Assembly (NCBI RefSeq): GCF_008831285.2
Contig: NC_045140.1
Location: 8,552,505 to 8,616,504, forward strand
Length of the DNA: 64,000 nucleotides
Direction of reading: 5' to 3'
Source of the DNA: Nymphaea colorata
Lineage: Eukaryota > Streptophyta > Magnoliopsida > Nymphaeales > Nymphaeaceae
Part shown: one piece after another, positions 63,748 to 64,000 of the stretch
Layout of the letters: each line of letters opens with the position of its first letter
How positions within the stretch are numbered: position 1 is the first letter of the stretch
The notes under the pieces: model-generated
Seen by the model: only the letters and a program-made list of their open reading frames with translations
What the model was told of the DNA's origin: nothing
Databases searched by the model: none
Program-made: the position numbers and the translations under genes

Positions 63748-64000
63748 TTTAATTTTTATTATCTTTTTGTTTGCCATGCTTTTTGCATCATCTTAGTTTT
63801 TTTTTTCTGCTTTTCTCTTGCCATGTTCTTTATTTACGATTGCCCATGGACATATTTGGACCAAACCCTCTCTTCTGTGTGCAACTGAGAACATTCCTAA
63901 AATTCTTGGCTACATAGGCCTAATTGATGGACTTAGCAGCTTCTAAGCGTTAATATTTTAGCTCTAGTGGGGAGCAATGTCATCAAAGGTTTTTATGCTC

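Overview
This window is nuclear DNA of a flowering plant. Its genes have short GT-AG introns, there is a SUMO gene, an ER protein disulfide isomerase with twelve coding exons, a plant-specific XRI1-like gene and a dirigent-type gene, and the space between them is AT-rich and full of plant LTR retrotransposons. The dirigent gene and the first PDI exon are strongly GC-rich against an AT-rich background. Nothing in the sequence fixes the species.

Layout. 1-4 kb: last two coding exons of a SUMO gene (+), with its first exon not visible. 7.7-8.3 kb: intronless dirigent-like gene (-) with its own TATA box. 8.3-21 kb: gene-poor DNA with TA microsatellites, a short GC-ended interspersed repeat, a telomere-like tract, a decayed repeat-rich reading frame and two broken Ty3/gypsy fragments of different lineages. 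21.1-26.3 kb: a complete PDIL1-4-like gene (+), which I could splice in full to 583 residues ending in KDEL. 29.3 kb: a lone RNase H1/viroplasmin-type hybrid-binding domain with a premature stop. 35.3-37.5 kb: a complete XRI1-like gene (+), eight coding exons, 309 residues. 39.8-44.6 kb: decayed Ty1/copia (-) and LINE (+) sequence.

46.2-62.7 kb: one complete LTR retrotransposon of 16.6 kb flanked by a perfect 5-bp duplication (CTTAG). It has the features of the plant Tat/Ogre group: LTRs of 3.7-3.8 kb, a TGGCGAC-type primer site, an extra ORF before gag resembling the plant mobile domain, gag, protease, a G-patch segment, a probable intron before reverse transcriptase, RT plus RNase H, a second archaeal-type RNase H, integrase, and a tandem-repeat 3' untranslated region before the polypurine tract. 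Its coding regions carry several stops and frameshifts, so it is recent but non-autonomous.

The most unusual structures lie in this element. The 3' LTR holds a perfect 240-bp palindrome that the 5' LTR lacks. Each LTR carries five tandem modules that each start a near-identical short ORF (MAKGDSTQ...) downstream of the LTR TATA box, that is, in the predicted transcript leader. A seven-unit array of small hairpins sits just before the polypurine tract.
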